64,000 nucleotides of DNA from Oxytricha trifallax (taxonomy: Eukaryota > Ciliophora > Spirotrichea > Sporadotrichida > Oxytrichidae), in NCBI GenBank assembly GCA_000711775.1, contig ARYC01000587.1, positions 1-64,000 of the forward strand, given 5' to 3'. The translations under genes and the position numbers were made by a program. Every line of letters starts with the position of its first letter. Position 1 is the stretch's first letter. A model generated the notes under the pieces. That model ran no database searches. It saw only the letters and a program-made list of their open reading frames with translations, and was not told the DNA's origin. Below, piece after piece: positions 35,470 to 46,301 of this stretch.

Positions 35470-38400
35470 TCATATTATTGATAAAATATAAAACAAATAG
35501 GTAAATTGTCATAAAGCAAATCAACTTTTAATGATTATATTGTATAACAGCCACAAATTTGATATTACTAAAAATTTAATTTGATTTGGTCATACTCTAA
35601 ATTATCAAAGACTTTTAATAGTACAAATTTTACTTTGTACATTTAGTTCCAGGTATAACTACAATAGAATAAAGAACAGTTATTAGAGGTACTAAATAGT
35701 TGACATTGATGAATTCAAATGTGCATGTATAGATTGTACACTTAAAACTCTTTGATTTTTTAAAACCCAATAGAATATAGAAAAGTGTACAGTAGATTAC
35801 AAAATTGATTTAGTGAGTGATGTTATTTATTTATTAAATTAATCATTTGCACTTTTCATAAGAGAGGTTCTCCTTCTTTATCCTATGTCATTTCGGCGGT
35901 GTCCAATTTATTCTGCTCGTCTATCCCATCTTTTTGTCTCAATTCCCTGCTCCTGATCACCCCATCTTCTTAGAGTCTTTGTCTAAAGTACTTTGCCAAC
36001 TGAATTGTACTAAATGGAAATTTTTGAGCCCCCTTTGCATTCATTTTACTTTTTTCCATTTATACCATGATTACTCTTGTGTAGAATGCCTCTCTATCAG
36101 CAACTTCCATTCTATTTAAAGGGGTGCTGTTAGACGTGATCAATACTTGGCACCCGACATACTTGATCTCATTAGGTTGGTACTTGATACTGATTGCATA
36201 GCCCTCGCTCTCTAAGAAGATTTTCATTCTTGCCAAATTCCCCTTGCTAAAAATGTATTTGTGATTGATCTCGTTCATTATGATCAGGGCAGGAGCAGAT
36301 AATGGCTTGCTACTGTCTACCAAGAAGTTGTTATCACCTTCAATCAGCCTCTCTGTTTTTAATATCTGCTCAATCATCCTTACAAGTGTTGTCTTCCCTG
36401 TGTCTGGGTCTCCCCACAGCCATACTCCGTTTAACTTCTGAGGGCATCTTCTAAAGATCACAGAATACAATGCCTCTATAGTATCAAAGTAATTGCATTC
36501 TCTAAGGAACTAGCTGTTAATCTCTGGTGTACATTTATCTTTACTGGTAGCGCTCTCTATAAAACCCATCAATTGTTCAATCTTAGGTAGCTGAGCCAAT
36601 TTGTTGGACCCGATCTTCTTTAGATATCTTTCATGCACTCTCAGCTGGTTGTCACATTTGCTAATTTGTGCGAGCTTCTTGATATCGTCTTTGTTCTCTT
36701 CGTACATATCTGAAACACCAGACAAGCGGCCAAGTTACATGTCACCAATGAACCCTTCAACAATATCCTTTTTAGTATTCTCATCGCCTTGATTTAGAGA
36801 GCTTAATCTTCCAGACTGGACTTAACTGCATCTATTCTAGATCATTATCTCAAACTTCTCTGGGTCCCCCAATACTAGCTAAATATTCTCTGGTTTTCTA
36901 AAAAGATTCTTTGCTTCTAACGCTCCAATCTGTTGTGCATTCAAACTTTATTGATCTAGTTCCTTGAATCCTTTGTATCTAGTGGCGGTAAAATAACTTT
37001 TTGAAAGGCCGGCCTCGCCATCCTTAACGTGAATGCTCAAGTAATTTTGATCTGTGAAAGTATCTCTGAACTGTAAAACATAGCCTAGTCTTTCATGAGT
37101 ATTTACTATTCTCTCCTGAAAATCTTGAAAGTTCTCCTGATCTTTAAAGAGCTGAATCTTAAAGAGAAAAAATGTTTGTAGATTGTATTTCTAATTAATT
37201 TCAGTTTCCATACGTCTATTACTATTTAGTCTAATAACAAAGAAGAGAGTAGAAAAAGCAAGAGACATCCCATAATTGTAATATTTAATTTATTGAATTA
37301 TTAATTAAATTTAAATAAATAAATAACATCACTCACTAAATCAACTTTGTAATCTACTGTACACTTTTCTATATTCTATTGGGTTTTAAAAAATCAAAGA
37401 GTTTTAAGTGTACAATCTATACATGCACATTTGAATTCATCAATGTCAACTATTTAGTACCTCTAATAACTGTTCTTTATTCTATTGTAGTTATACCTGG
37501 AACTAAATGTACAAAGTAAAATTTGTACTATTAAAAGTCTTTGATAATTTAGAGTATGACCAAATCAAATTAAATTTTTAGTAATATCAAATTTGTGGCT
37601 GTTATACAATATAATCATTAAAAGTTGATTTGCTTTATGACAATTTACCTATTTGTTTTATATTTTATCAATAGTTAATACACTTCAATCTCTTATACTT
37701 TGAATTGATTTTATCCAGTTAAATATGATTGTGATTCATTTGAATTAAACTCATATCCATTAGGTAATTCATAAGTACCTCCTAAATAACAATAACTATC
37801 ACTATTTGTATCACAATTATCATAAATAACAATATCACCATCCCATCCAAATTCACACATCCAATCCTTCCAATGCCCAACTGCTTTATGTTAATTTGGA
37901 TAATATTAATGGATGGATCTCTTACTCAAACTAAACACAAATGCAGAGGGGTCACTATAAGGTTTTTCCGTAGATGTCCATGGCATAGAAGTAAATAAAA
38001 ATAAAATACGAAACAATATATAAAAAATGATTAAATTTACTAAAAAAAGATATAAAAGACAAAAAGCAACTAATTTATGTAATCTACTGAAATTTATTTA
38101 AGTTTATAAAATAACGTTTTAAACAGAATTACTTAAAAATAAATTAGATGATAATATATTTTATTTTAAAATGTAAATATACTGATCAACTGAATTAAAT
38201 TACTTGAGATGTCCATTTCTGGTTGAAGTCGTTGAATTATTAATTGTTATTTATAATGATACTATCCTTAATATTAGCTCTTATAATATTTACAAATAAT
38301 GAATGATTAAATAATATTAAAAAAAAATAAAGTTATAATTATTGTTAATTATCTAGGAATCACTCTGATTCGTGGTAAGTAATAATAATAAATAATTATA

Positions 38401-41400
38401 ATAAGTATTTTTTATTACAAAGTCCAAACCTATTAAATTGGGGTTAGATATATAGAAAATTCAAACTCAGCTGAACTTCTACTTATTGCGATAAATTTTC
38501 ATCCTATCCTTGGATCGATATATATATATATATCAGTTTTATTTTTTTACATTAAACTTAGTAAACAATTCTCTTAAATCAAATTCGATTTATATTGTTC
38601 TCGGCAGAGAATGAGGGTGAGTAAAGCCAATATTAAGTTTCATCAGAATTTTTATTATCAATTGTATCTAAAATTATTCTTAATTAACTATTTATTATAT
38701 TTAATTAAATAATTTGAAAAAATATTTCATATATAAAGCTTCATATGCATATATTAACGAACTAATGGGTTTTATTATGCCATTGTTAAAATTAATGTGT
38801 TAAAAATTATAATTTTACCAGTCTTTTGAAGCAAATTTATTGAGCTTAATTGAATTTAAAGTACTTAGTTTATTCTACACTTTGTATTTACAATTTATAC
38901 ACACTTCTATAAAATTTATTTCCTGCCTGTAATTTGATATATAAAAAAATTAATAAATAGAACATTCAAATGCTAAATAAGTTTAATTTATATTTTAAAA
39001 GAAAGAAATTTAAGAGTTTATTCTAGCACTAAATTATTTAATTATTTTGATTGATTGAATATTAATTACAGTAAGTTAACTAATTTAAATTCAATATAAT
39101 TTATTGAAAAACTGTTCCAAAGTATTATATTATGTAAAACAAAGTATAAATCTTCTTTTTAATTTTATCAATTAAAGTTTAAGCATTAGAACTTTGAAAT
39201 GCATTTAGTAAGGAATTATCATTAAATTCTAATATTAAATAGCTTTTTTCATTTAAATAAAAGTGCTATAAATATAATATTTAGCAAAATAGTTCTATTA
39301 ATTTAAAAATTAAATTTTCTTATATTTAAAATAGATGTATGTCCACCAAAGACCTATCCAAATTCACTTAGGATAAAACATACTGTTGGTCCTTTGTTAT
39401 CACAGAATTCATGGAATTTTAAAGCTGTGAAACTATGTAATATCTTAATTTATACATGAAAATAATTTAGTTAAAGTGATTAAATTTCTCAATTCCGAAT
39501 AATAGGTTTTAAATAAGATGTTATCATTTAATTATAAATACATTTAAACCATGAGTAGATCCTTTAAATAGTAGTTTAAACTATTAATGGGAAGATATTT
39601 TAAATCAAATCTTACTTTGCATATAATCAAACTAAGTTTATATTTTATTTTTGAAACTTTTAATTATAAATCTTTTTATTTATTTACCACTCGTAAAAAC
39701 TGCTTATCAATTCCATCTTTAATGAAATAATGAAATATATATTATTAAAATGAGCAATGGCTTGAGTAAACTTTAATCTGATTTCGTTATTTCTTAGTGT
39801 ACCAACTTCTTAAAATCTGATATTTTTGGATCTTCTCCATGGATTATATTTAATTGATGAACTTCAATTTGTTAAGAGGCGATAACTACTTCTTAGACTT
39901 CTATCTAATTTAAAGATTATTTGTTGTCGACAGCATTATTGATAGAAAAATAGGCTGATTAAATTACTTCTGCATTTATTTTAGTTAATTATTTAAACAA
40001 TATTACCATCAGCATCCTTTTACTTCAAAAGCTACTAGAATTTTTTCATATAAATAAATTTATGAGTTAAATAAAAAACCTATCTGAAAATGAATCTTTA
40101 ATTTTGTAAAATTACATGTAATATTTTAGATTTAAAAAATTCAATTATTTGGTAATTTTAGCTTACGTTTTATTTATATCAAAAGGCAATTATTTTTCCT
40201 CTTAAAATTAATAAATTATCCAAATATTTCTGATAAATAATTAATCAATTTATATTTTTAGCTTATATTTTTAAAGAAATATTAAGTTAAAAAACAAGTT
40301 TATCATAAGAAATTATTAACTTTCCTATTAATTTAGACTAATCAAATTTGGATAACAATTATAGTTTAACTTTATCAATTTTTAAGTTAGTTATTGCAAG
40401 AAGGCCCCATGAATAATTATATATTTGAAATTTTTTTATAGACAAAAGCAATTCATTGAAGATTAAATTAAATTTTTTCTGCTTACAATTTCAATACTAA
40501 CATTATATAATTTTTATTTTAATCATTCTTAGAGTTTTTTTGAGATTAATGGATAATTCCTGGACTTAATTTTCAAATAAAAATAATAAATTAATTAAAA
40601 AAATAAAAATAATAAAACATTGTTTGCTTATAATTATAAAAATCATCAAGTTACAGTAAATTTGATTAATTTAAAATTAGATTATAAAATTAATTACTTC
40701 AAATACAGTTCAATATTCTATTGCTTTACCTTGAAATTTATTTTTTAAAATAAGAATTCTAAATTCAATAAATCTGACATTAAAAATATTTATAAGGAAT
40801 TTTGTGACTTTAAATAATTATATATGAATTCCAGAAGCTAATTTGCTTAGTTATTAATTTGGTCTTGTGATTACAGTTTAATTGAGTCAGTCTTTGCGCT
40901 AATCTCAGTAATTTAATCATTCAATTGCTGAAGTTCAATCTAAAAGTTGCCTTTAATTTCTTCTAATTCCTCGGCTAGTTTGTTAAATTTTTATTCAACC
41001 GTCAATAGCTTTTAGTTAAGTTCATCTTCTTTAACTACATCATTGATTCTGATTTCTAAGTAATAAATTAATACTTATATTTAAATATTTAAGTCAGCTT
41101 ATATCTCTTGTTTAAACTTTAACAATAAAATTATAAATAATTAACTGATGGAGGTATTTAGATATAACTGACTAGATGTCACTTATCTTCTGGTTAGTAG
41201 AATCAGTTAATATCTTTTCTTTTTAAATTGAAGTGTTCTCGAATGCTTCCAGAGCTTGTTTGAACTCTTCTCTTAGCACAGCTTGCGATTCATTTATCAA
41301 GTGCTTTATGTCTCTATGACTCAGTTCAGAAGGAACTCCTTTTCCTTAAGTAATTAAATAATTTATTTATTTAATATATTTATATTTTCAAATTATCTAC

Positions 41401-42339
41401 CCCGAAACATAAGCTTTTTTCATATTTTAAGGGTCATTTTGAGGTTCCCCTAAACATGTAGGCAAGTCAATTAAATTAATAAATTGTATTTAATCAATTG
41501 TTTTTCTTTCTTCGTCATCTACAAGATGTCCCACCATTAAAAAATATTTTAAAATTCTTGAAACCTTTGATATCATCGATTTGAATTGAGACGAAGTTAA
41601 ATAGACCTCCTCATTATTCGCATACTTGTCTAATTTGGATTTCATAATAGTTTTAATTTAATTATTTCACAGTTTGAGATGAGTACTCATCAAACACCGA
41701 TTTCACATTTTATATTAAATTAAATACATTTTCTTTATAGGAAATAAACTTGGATTGCTTTAAATTGATGAGTTGGAGATTCTTGTGAGTGGTTAACTCG
41801 CACTCCGAGCATACTGGGATGTCACACTTGAGGCAGTACTAAGTAGTAATTTTAGATTAGTGCTTGTCACAAATAATTTAGAGGGAGTCTTGAGATCTCA
41901 CGTTTTTCATGATCTGTATGCTTGTTTTCAACTCTTCTGGTAAAATTATTTTATATTTTAAATATATTTTTTTGGTAGAGTAAGTAAATATATATTTGTG
42001 TATAAATTAATGAGTTCTGATCTCTTCGCACACAGGACATAGCATTTGCCTTTGTGAATTTCCATTCATTAGAGTTGTAATACATTCCAAACAGTAAATA
42101 CAGCAACACATATTTAAAACATTTCTAATTATTTATGTAGATAAATTAGTTTTTAAGAAGTGTTTTTTTATTTTATTTTATATTATATTATAAATTATTA
42201 GCAAATTATAAATACTAATTAATAATTTTTTTATTATAAACACTCATTGGTGATGATAGGTTTTCTTGTGGTCAAATTTATAAATAAATAAATACAATAA
42301 ATTGTAGGAGTTGTTGCATTATTTACATTTCTCTGCCAT
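35470..42339 (-). CDS. RING/B-box/coiled-coil/TLDc protein, copy F (segmented, interrupted)
   Basis: ATG 42339: MAEKCKQCNNSYN, a 25-bp IES, LTTRKPIITNEC, then via pointer GTGTT the RING CCIYCLECITTLMNGNSQRQ ... CPVCEE (42030-42115). B-box at 41750-41910 (CDKHQSKITTQYCLKCDIPV and CSECELTTHKN), uninterrupted. Coiled coil over about 40800-41750 and 39790-39960 (LINESQAVLREEFKQALEAF). TLDc at 39540-39580, 39330-39430 and 37674-38000, reading MCEFGWDGDIVIYDNCDTNS and YLGGTYELPNGYEFNSNES. The TLDc frame is unbroken in this copy. Four residues from the end, at a TA, the 2194-bp helicase element is inserted; the last codons and TGA (35470-35472) lie beyond it. Best candidate for an intact family member if the element is excised. 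Confidence 0.82.
35478..35835 (+). repeat. Left inverted repeat of helicase element
   Basis: 358 bp, complementary to 37314-37671 with one mismatch noted (AAATTGAT against AAGTTGAT near 35810). It contains CTATAGATTGTACACTTAAA-type motifs but no clear gene. The helicase stop codon lies 21 bp inside it. Confidence 0.9.
35856..37211 (-). CDS. Superfamily 3 helicase (Rep-like), 451 aa
   Basis: Open from ATG 37211 to TGA 35856-35858, with TAA/TAG as Gln. The C-terminal half carries the three SF3 helicase motifs: Walker A GVWLWGDPDTGKTT (K273), Walker B PALIIMNEI (E314) and motif C CQVLITSNSTP (N361), in the order and spacing seen in Rep and NS1-type proteins of small DNA replicons. The N-terminal ~110 residues (FFLFKIQLFKD..., NYLSIHVKDG) faintly recall a Rep endonuclease, but I cannot point to a proper HUH pair or catalytic tyrosine, so a nuclease is not claimed. 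The middle (residues ~160-240) is charged and helical. Base composition is less AT-rich than the host's. It is the only gene of the element, so it is the likely mobilisation or replication protein. Confidence 0.85.
37314..37671 (-). repeat. Right inverted repeat of helicase element
   Basis: Pairs with 35478-35835. The helicase ATG is about 100 bp inside it, so the promoter is probably within this repeat or the AT-rich gap 37212-37313. Confidence 0.9.
38010..39330. other. Large IES-like gap within TLDc domain of copy F
   Basis: Separates GGHT (left end of the 39330 segment) from TSMPWTS; a short TAC repeat is the likely pointer. The interior is AT-rich with a (TA)n run at 38518-38535. No gene recognised. 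Confidence 0.6.
42279..42303 (-). other. 25-bp IES in copy F
   Basis: Pointer AAATT at 42274-42278 and 42299-42303. Same codon and same length as in copy E. Confidence 0.75.
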
Positions 42340-42599
42340 CTTTAATATTTTGTGAAAAAAGATTTGTTTTTTTTACTTATTTATAATCTATTGATCAATA
42401 TTAAATAATAAATATGCAAGCTCATATATAACACATGTTTTAATTAATAAGTTTGCTCAATCAATTCTGACAATCTTATTTCTCGTATAAAAGATTTTAT
42501 ATTTTATTTAATTTTAAACAAAATATTTTATTGAATTATTATTTGAAAAATACATAATTTCGTTATTTTTACACTATCCTATATTTATAAGTGTTATAT

Positions 42600-42926
42600 A
42601 ATGTGCAGAAAATATCATTGAGCAACAACCTGTGCAGAACCGATGAGGTAACGAGTGCAAGGGACATGGCCCCCAGGAAGACCCCACCACTACTCGCACG
42701 CGCAGACAAAGAGTGGTTCCAAAGAGCCAAGTACTCCAACCTCCAGGTGTTGGAATAAATGTAGATGCCAGATATCTTAGAAGAGTCAGAACTAAATGCG
42801 AGAATTCAAAGAGAATTCTCGCAAAGAGCCACCATGCCTACTAATAAAGTCAGCAATTTACTAGATGATGAAGTGTAATTTGATGATGGTTTGGACGATT
42901 TCTCAGACACAACACCGAGACACTGA
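42600..42926 (+). CDS. Orphan 3' coding segment, unknown gene
   Basis: GC-richer plus-strand island with frame NVQKISLSNNLCRTDEVTSA, MAPRKTPPLLARADKEWFQR, ELNARIQREFSQRATMP and DDEVQFDDGLDDFSDTTPRH, then TGA at 42924-42926. Low-complexity acidic C-terminus, basic middle, two TAA/TAG glutamines. No start codon in context: the frame runs into AT-rich DNA on the left, where a pointer is expected. Clearly protein-coding in character and unrelated to the TLDc family. Product not recognised. Confidence 0.6.
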
Positions 42927-43494
42927 TAGCGCGGGTAAAAAGTATAATTGGATCCGGTTTACCTCTAGACCATTTAAAGGAAAATTACTAACTAACTAAT
43001 CATATTTTTTCCATAGTTAATGTAGCTCATTAAATAAGAATTTTAATATATAGTAGAGATATGTATTAAATTTTCATCTATATTTTATTAATTTCCGCCT
43101 TTTAGCATTAATCTATCTACCTACTATATTAATAATTGTAAAGGAAATTAACAAAATAAAATGTTAAAAAAGTAGATAATTGTATATAAATCTACAAAGC
43201 AGAATATAAAAATTAAAAACAAGTTTAGATTAAATTTTTTATTACTAATTAATAACTGAAAGTGAGTTAACACATCCTACCCCATGAATAAAAAAATAAA
43301 TATTTCCTACCAAGTAAATATAACATTATCTAAACATTTAGTAGTAAAAATGAAAACTTAAGGCAAAAAGGAAATTAATAATCTCGAGATCAAAATTAAT
43401 TCTAAATATATTGAATACTAATCATTTTTATTTATCACATATATTTACATAATAAATAGGGCCATTAATATTTAATGATGGCATTAGGATTTTA

Positions 43495-43690
43495 AATGAA
43501 ATTTTTCTACCCCATTGTTTTTCTTCTAATGAATGAATAGTGTTGATCTCCAGAAACTTTGTACCTTAGTAACCGAATTCTCAAACGATTGAATGAGAAT
43601 TTTATGAATATGTCTTTTTTAATTTATTTCTTCTATCTCCATATATTTCAGTGCATTTATCATTTTGTCGTCGTTGTCGCTCAGTTTAAA
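43495..43690 (-). CDS. Coding-like segment, unknown gene
   Basis: Minus strand reads LSDNDDKMINALKYMEIEEI, NQKRHIHKILIQSFENSVTK and VQSFWRSTLF. It is an island in AT-rich DNA. The region 43690-44940 beyond it shows only AT-rich sequence. Confidence 0.42.
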
Positions 43691-44967
43691 ATATTTTATA
43701 ACTAATAATATATCAACACTTATTTCAATTTAAATTAAAAATGTATAAATTTTATCAAATATATTATCAATATTATGAATATGTCTTTTTGCTTAATAAT
43801 ATACTTATCTTATTATTCTGGGATTACATTAGTTATTGGGAAATAACTAGACTAAACTATTATTAATTAATCTTGAAAACTAATTTTTGTCTAATTTTAT
43901 ATATAATTAAAGTCAACAAGATACTCGCCTATCATTGTATGACACATTCTATCAAGCTTAAATGTTTTTAATTAAAGTAGAGTTACATGTTATTTATGGA
44001 ATAAGTTTAATATAAATATTATTTTAAAACCCTAATACTTCACAAGTTTACAAGCTTAAAATATAAATAATACTGTATCTTTATGCAAAAATGAAGAAAA
44101 CTTTTAAATTTATGTTTAAGAGGTTACTTTAGAAATTTATTACTCTAATTTATTTTTAGTCTTAAACTTATTATAGATATCTAAACAACCTTAGTTATTA
44201 TTATTTTTGTGTATCGTACTTAAATTAAAAAATTATAAATATGTTGATTTTCGTATGTTGATATAAATATATATAATGCTAGAAAATTAAATCTTTAATT
44301 AACTAGGCAATTTATCTGATATTAAATTCAATCAAATTCCAACTAAAACATAAGCATTTCTGCTTCAAAAAAATAAATTTTAATTCACATTATCTCATTG
44401 GAAGAAGTATAAAAATTAAAATTATGGAATTTTTAAATAAAAATTATATAGAAATTACCTATAAGCCATTAAATTGATTAAAAATAAATATAAACAACCA
44501 TCAGTAGATAAGGAAATATTTAAAACAAGCATAATTTAGAAACTAGTAAAATGATATAATTATTAATATATTATAAGAAATGTTCTTGGGAAGATGCTTT
44601 ACTACTTAAATTTCTGGTATTATTTACATAATTACGATTTTATAATATTTGTCAAATCTTAATTTAATTTACTCGCTTTAGTATATTAAATGTAGCTGTT
44701 TTATCTTAAATATCCTGAGTTTTTATTTATTTTGATTTAATAATTATTTTATTTATTACAAAAAACTCTAAAAATATCAAAATAAATTCTCAAGTAATAG
44801 AATACTAAGAGGATAATTTGTAGATTATAAATTTACAAGACTAGAGAGTTAATTAATATATTCGTCACTGAAAATGATCTTAATTTATTACAAATTTTTT
44901 AAACCCTTTATTAGGTTAGTAAATGCTATTTTAGACACAGCCTATACCCCATCTTTATTAAAATATA

Positions 44968-45595
44968 TGGCTAGCAGGTAGAACACACCCCCCTAATGTA
45001 CTATTTTCTTTTTGTAGTCTTGTAGAGTTTTTGACGCTGAGCAAGATAGTCAGAAGCGCCTTTTGCTTGCGAGCAATAGTTTTCGAGCTATGACCAAAAT
45101 AAAGTTCATTTTTATACATAAAAACCTCATAAAAATAGTCAAAAATTAAAAATATATATTCTATCTATTTTTATTAAAAATCAATTTTTGGGATGTTTTT
45201 GTCATATCCTGAGCAAAGATATCATAATTAAAGTAGTATTTTGAAATGCAACCAATTTTGTCAAGAAATACATAATTAATGATAAAATTATTAAATTTGG
45301 ACAAAATTGGTTGCATTTCAAAATACTACTTTAATTATGATATCTTTGCTCAGGATATGACAAAAACATCCCAAAAATTGATTTTTAATAAAAATAGATA
45401 GAATATATATTTTTAATTTTTGACTATTTTTATGATGTTTTTATGTATAAAAATGAACTTTATTTTGGTCATAGCTCGAAAACTATTGCTCGCAAGCAAA
45501 AGGCGCTTCTGACAATCTTGCTCAGCGTCAAAAACTCTACAAGACTACAAAAAGAAAATAGTACATTAGGGGGGGTGTGTTCTACCTGCTAGCCA
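44968..45595. repeat. 628-bp palindromic (foldback) element
   Basis: Starts TGGCTAGCAGGTAGAACACA and ends with the complement. Arms of about 295 bp are nearly perfect, differing by a few bases, with a loop of ~35 bases near 45275. They include the GC-rich core GACGCTGAGCAAGAT and GGCGCTTCTGAC. The subterminal CCCCCCTAATGTACTATTTT resembles CCCCCTAATATACTCCACTT in the palindrome at 48565-50227, hinting at one superfamily. No coding capacity. Confidence 0.85.
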
Positions 45596-45689
45596 AATAT
45601 TTCGTTATTGTCATTTTAGTCATTCAAGTGTTATTGTTTAAGATCGAAATTTAAATTAATAATTTAAGTAAACAATTAACTAACTTGCA

Positions 45690-46000
45690 GTGGTTATAAA
45701 TAAGTATTTGCAGTTAATGCAGTAAATAGTTCAATCTGTTCTTCGTGTTCCTCACAAATAATAGTAACCTAGCCTTGTTACTAAGGTTTTTTATTAAAAA
45801 TATGCTTCTTTAATTAATTAGATAGTTATGGCATAATAATAAGAATTTTTAAATATTTTAAGCGCTAAAAACACTGATTTCAGGGCATCAAATTATTATC
45901 TTTTGATTTTTCAATTAAAATATTTATTCATTCTTAGAATCATGCGCATTCAAACTCATAAATAATTTGGATCATCTAAAAGATATGTCTTTTCTTTGTA
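45690..46000 (-). CDS. Coding-like segments with possible B-box start
   Basis: Minus-strand pieces VTIICEEHEEQIELFTALTA (45690-45780) and YKEKTYLLDDPNYL followed by TGA (about 45950-46000). The CEEH start is B-box-like but no further zinc ligands are seen. The order on the minus strand would put the TGA piece before the other, so they may belong to different genes or a scrambled one. Confidence 0.3.
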
Positions 46001-46301
46001 TGTTTTATTTAAATAAATATAATTATCTGGTTGAAAAAGTTGTTGAATTAACCACAAGTCTTGGCAAAAAATTAATAATTCAATATTAATTATGCTTAGA
46101 ATAACTCTTAAATTTAATTCTTCATATTAAAACAAAATTATATCAATAAAAGGATAAAGACTTAGTCATTTTACCAAAATATTATTTAGAAAAAATTCTA
46201 AAATATTTTTTGTTCATTTATGAAGCTATTTTTTTTACAAATTATGATATCATTGAATTAGTTAATTTAATTTTGTTGTAGAACTTATATAAAAATCAGA
46301 A

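Larger units (their letters stand above)
35478..37671 (-). mobile_element. 2194-bp element with 358-bp inverted repeats and an SF3 helicase gene
   Basis: Termini TTGATAAAATATAAAACAAA and its complement, flanked by TA on both sides (35476-35477, 37672-37673). The empty site is visible in copy E (CATATTAGTGAATACAC), which supports TA as the duplicated target. Inverted repeats of 358 bp differ at about one base. A single intact gene fills the interior (35856-37211, minus strand). No DDE transposase is present, and I do not recognise this element family. The element looks whole, and near-identical repeats suggest a recent insertion or homogenisation. It lies in the last codons of TLDc copy F. Confidence 0.88.

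Noticed and set aside
35934-36792. Plus-strand frames over the helicase gene
   Set aside because: Shadows of the intact minus-strand frame, which carries all SF3 motifs.
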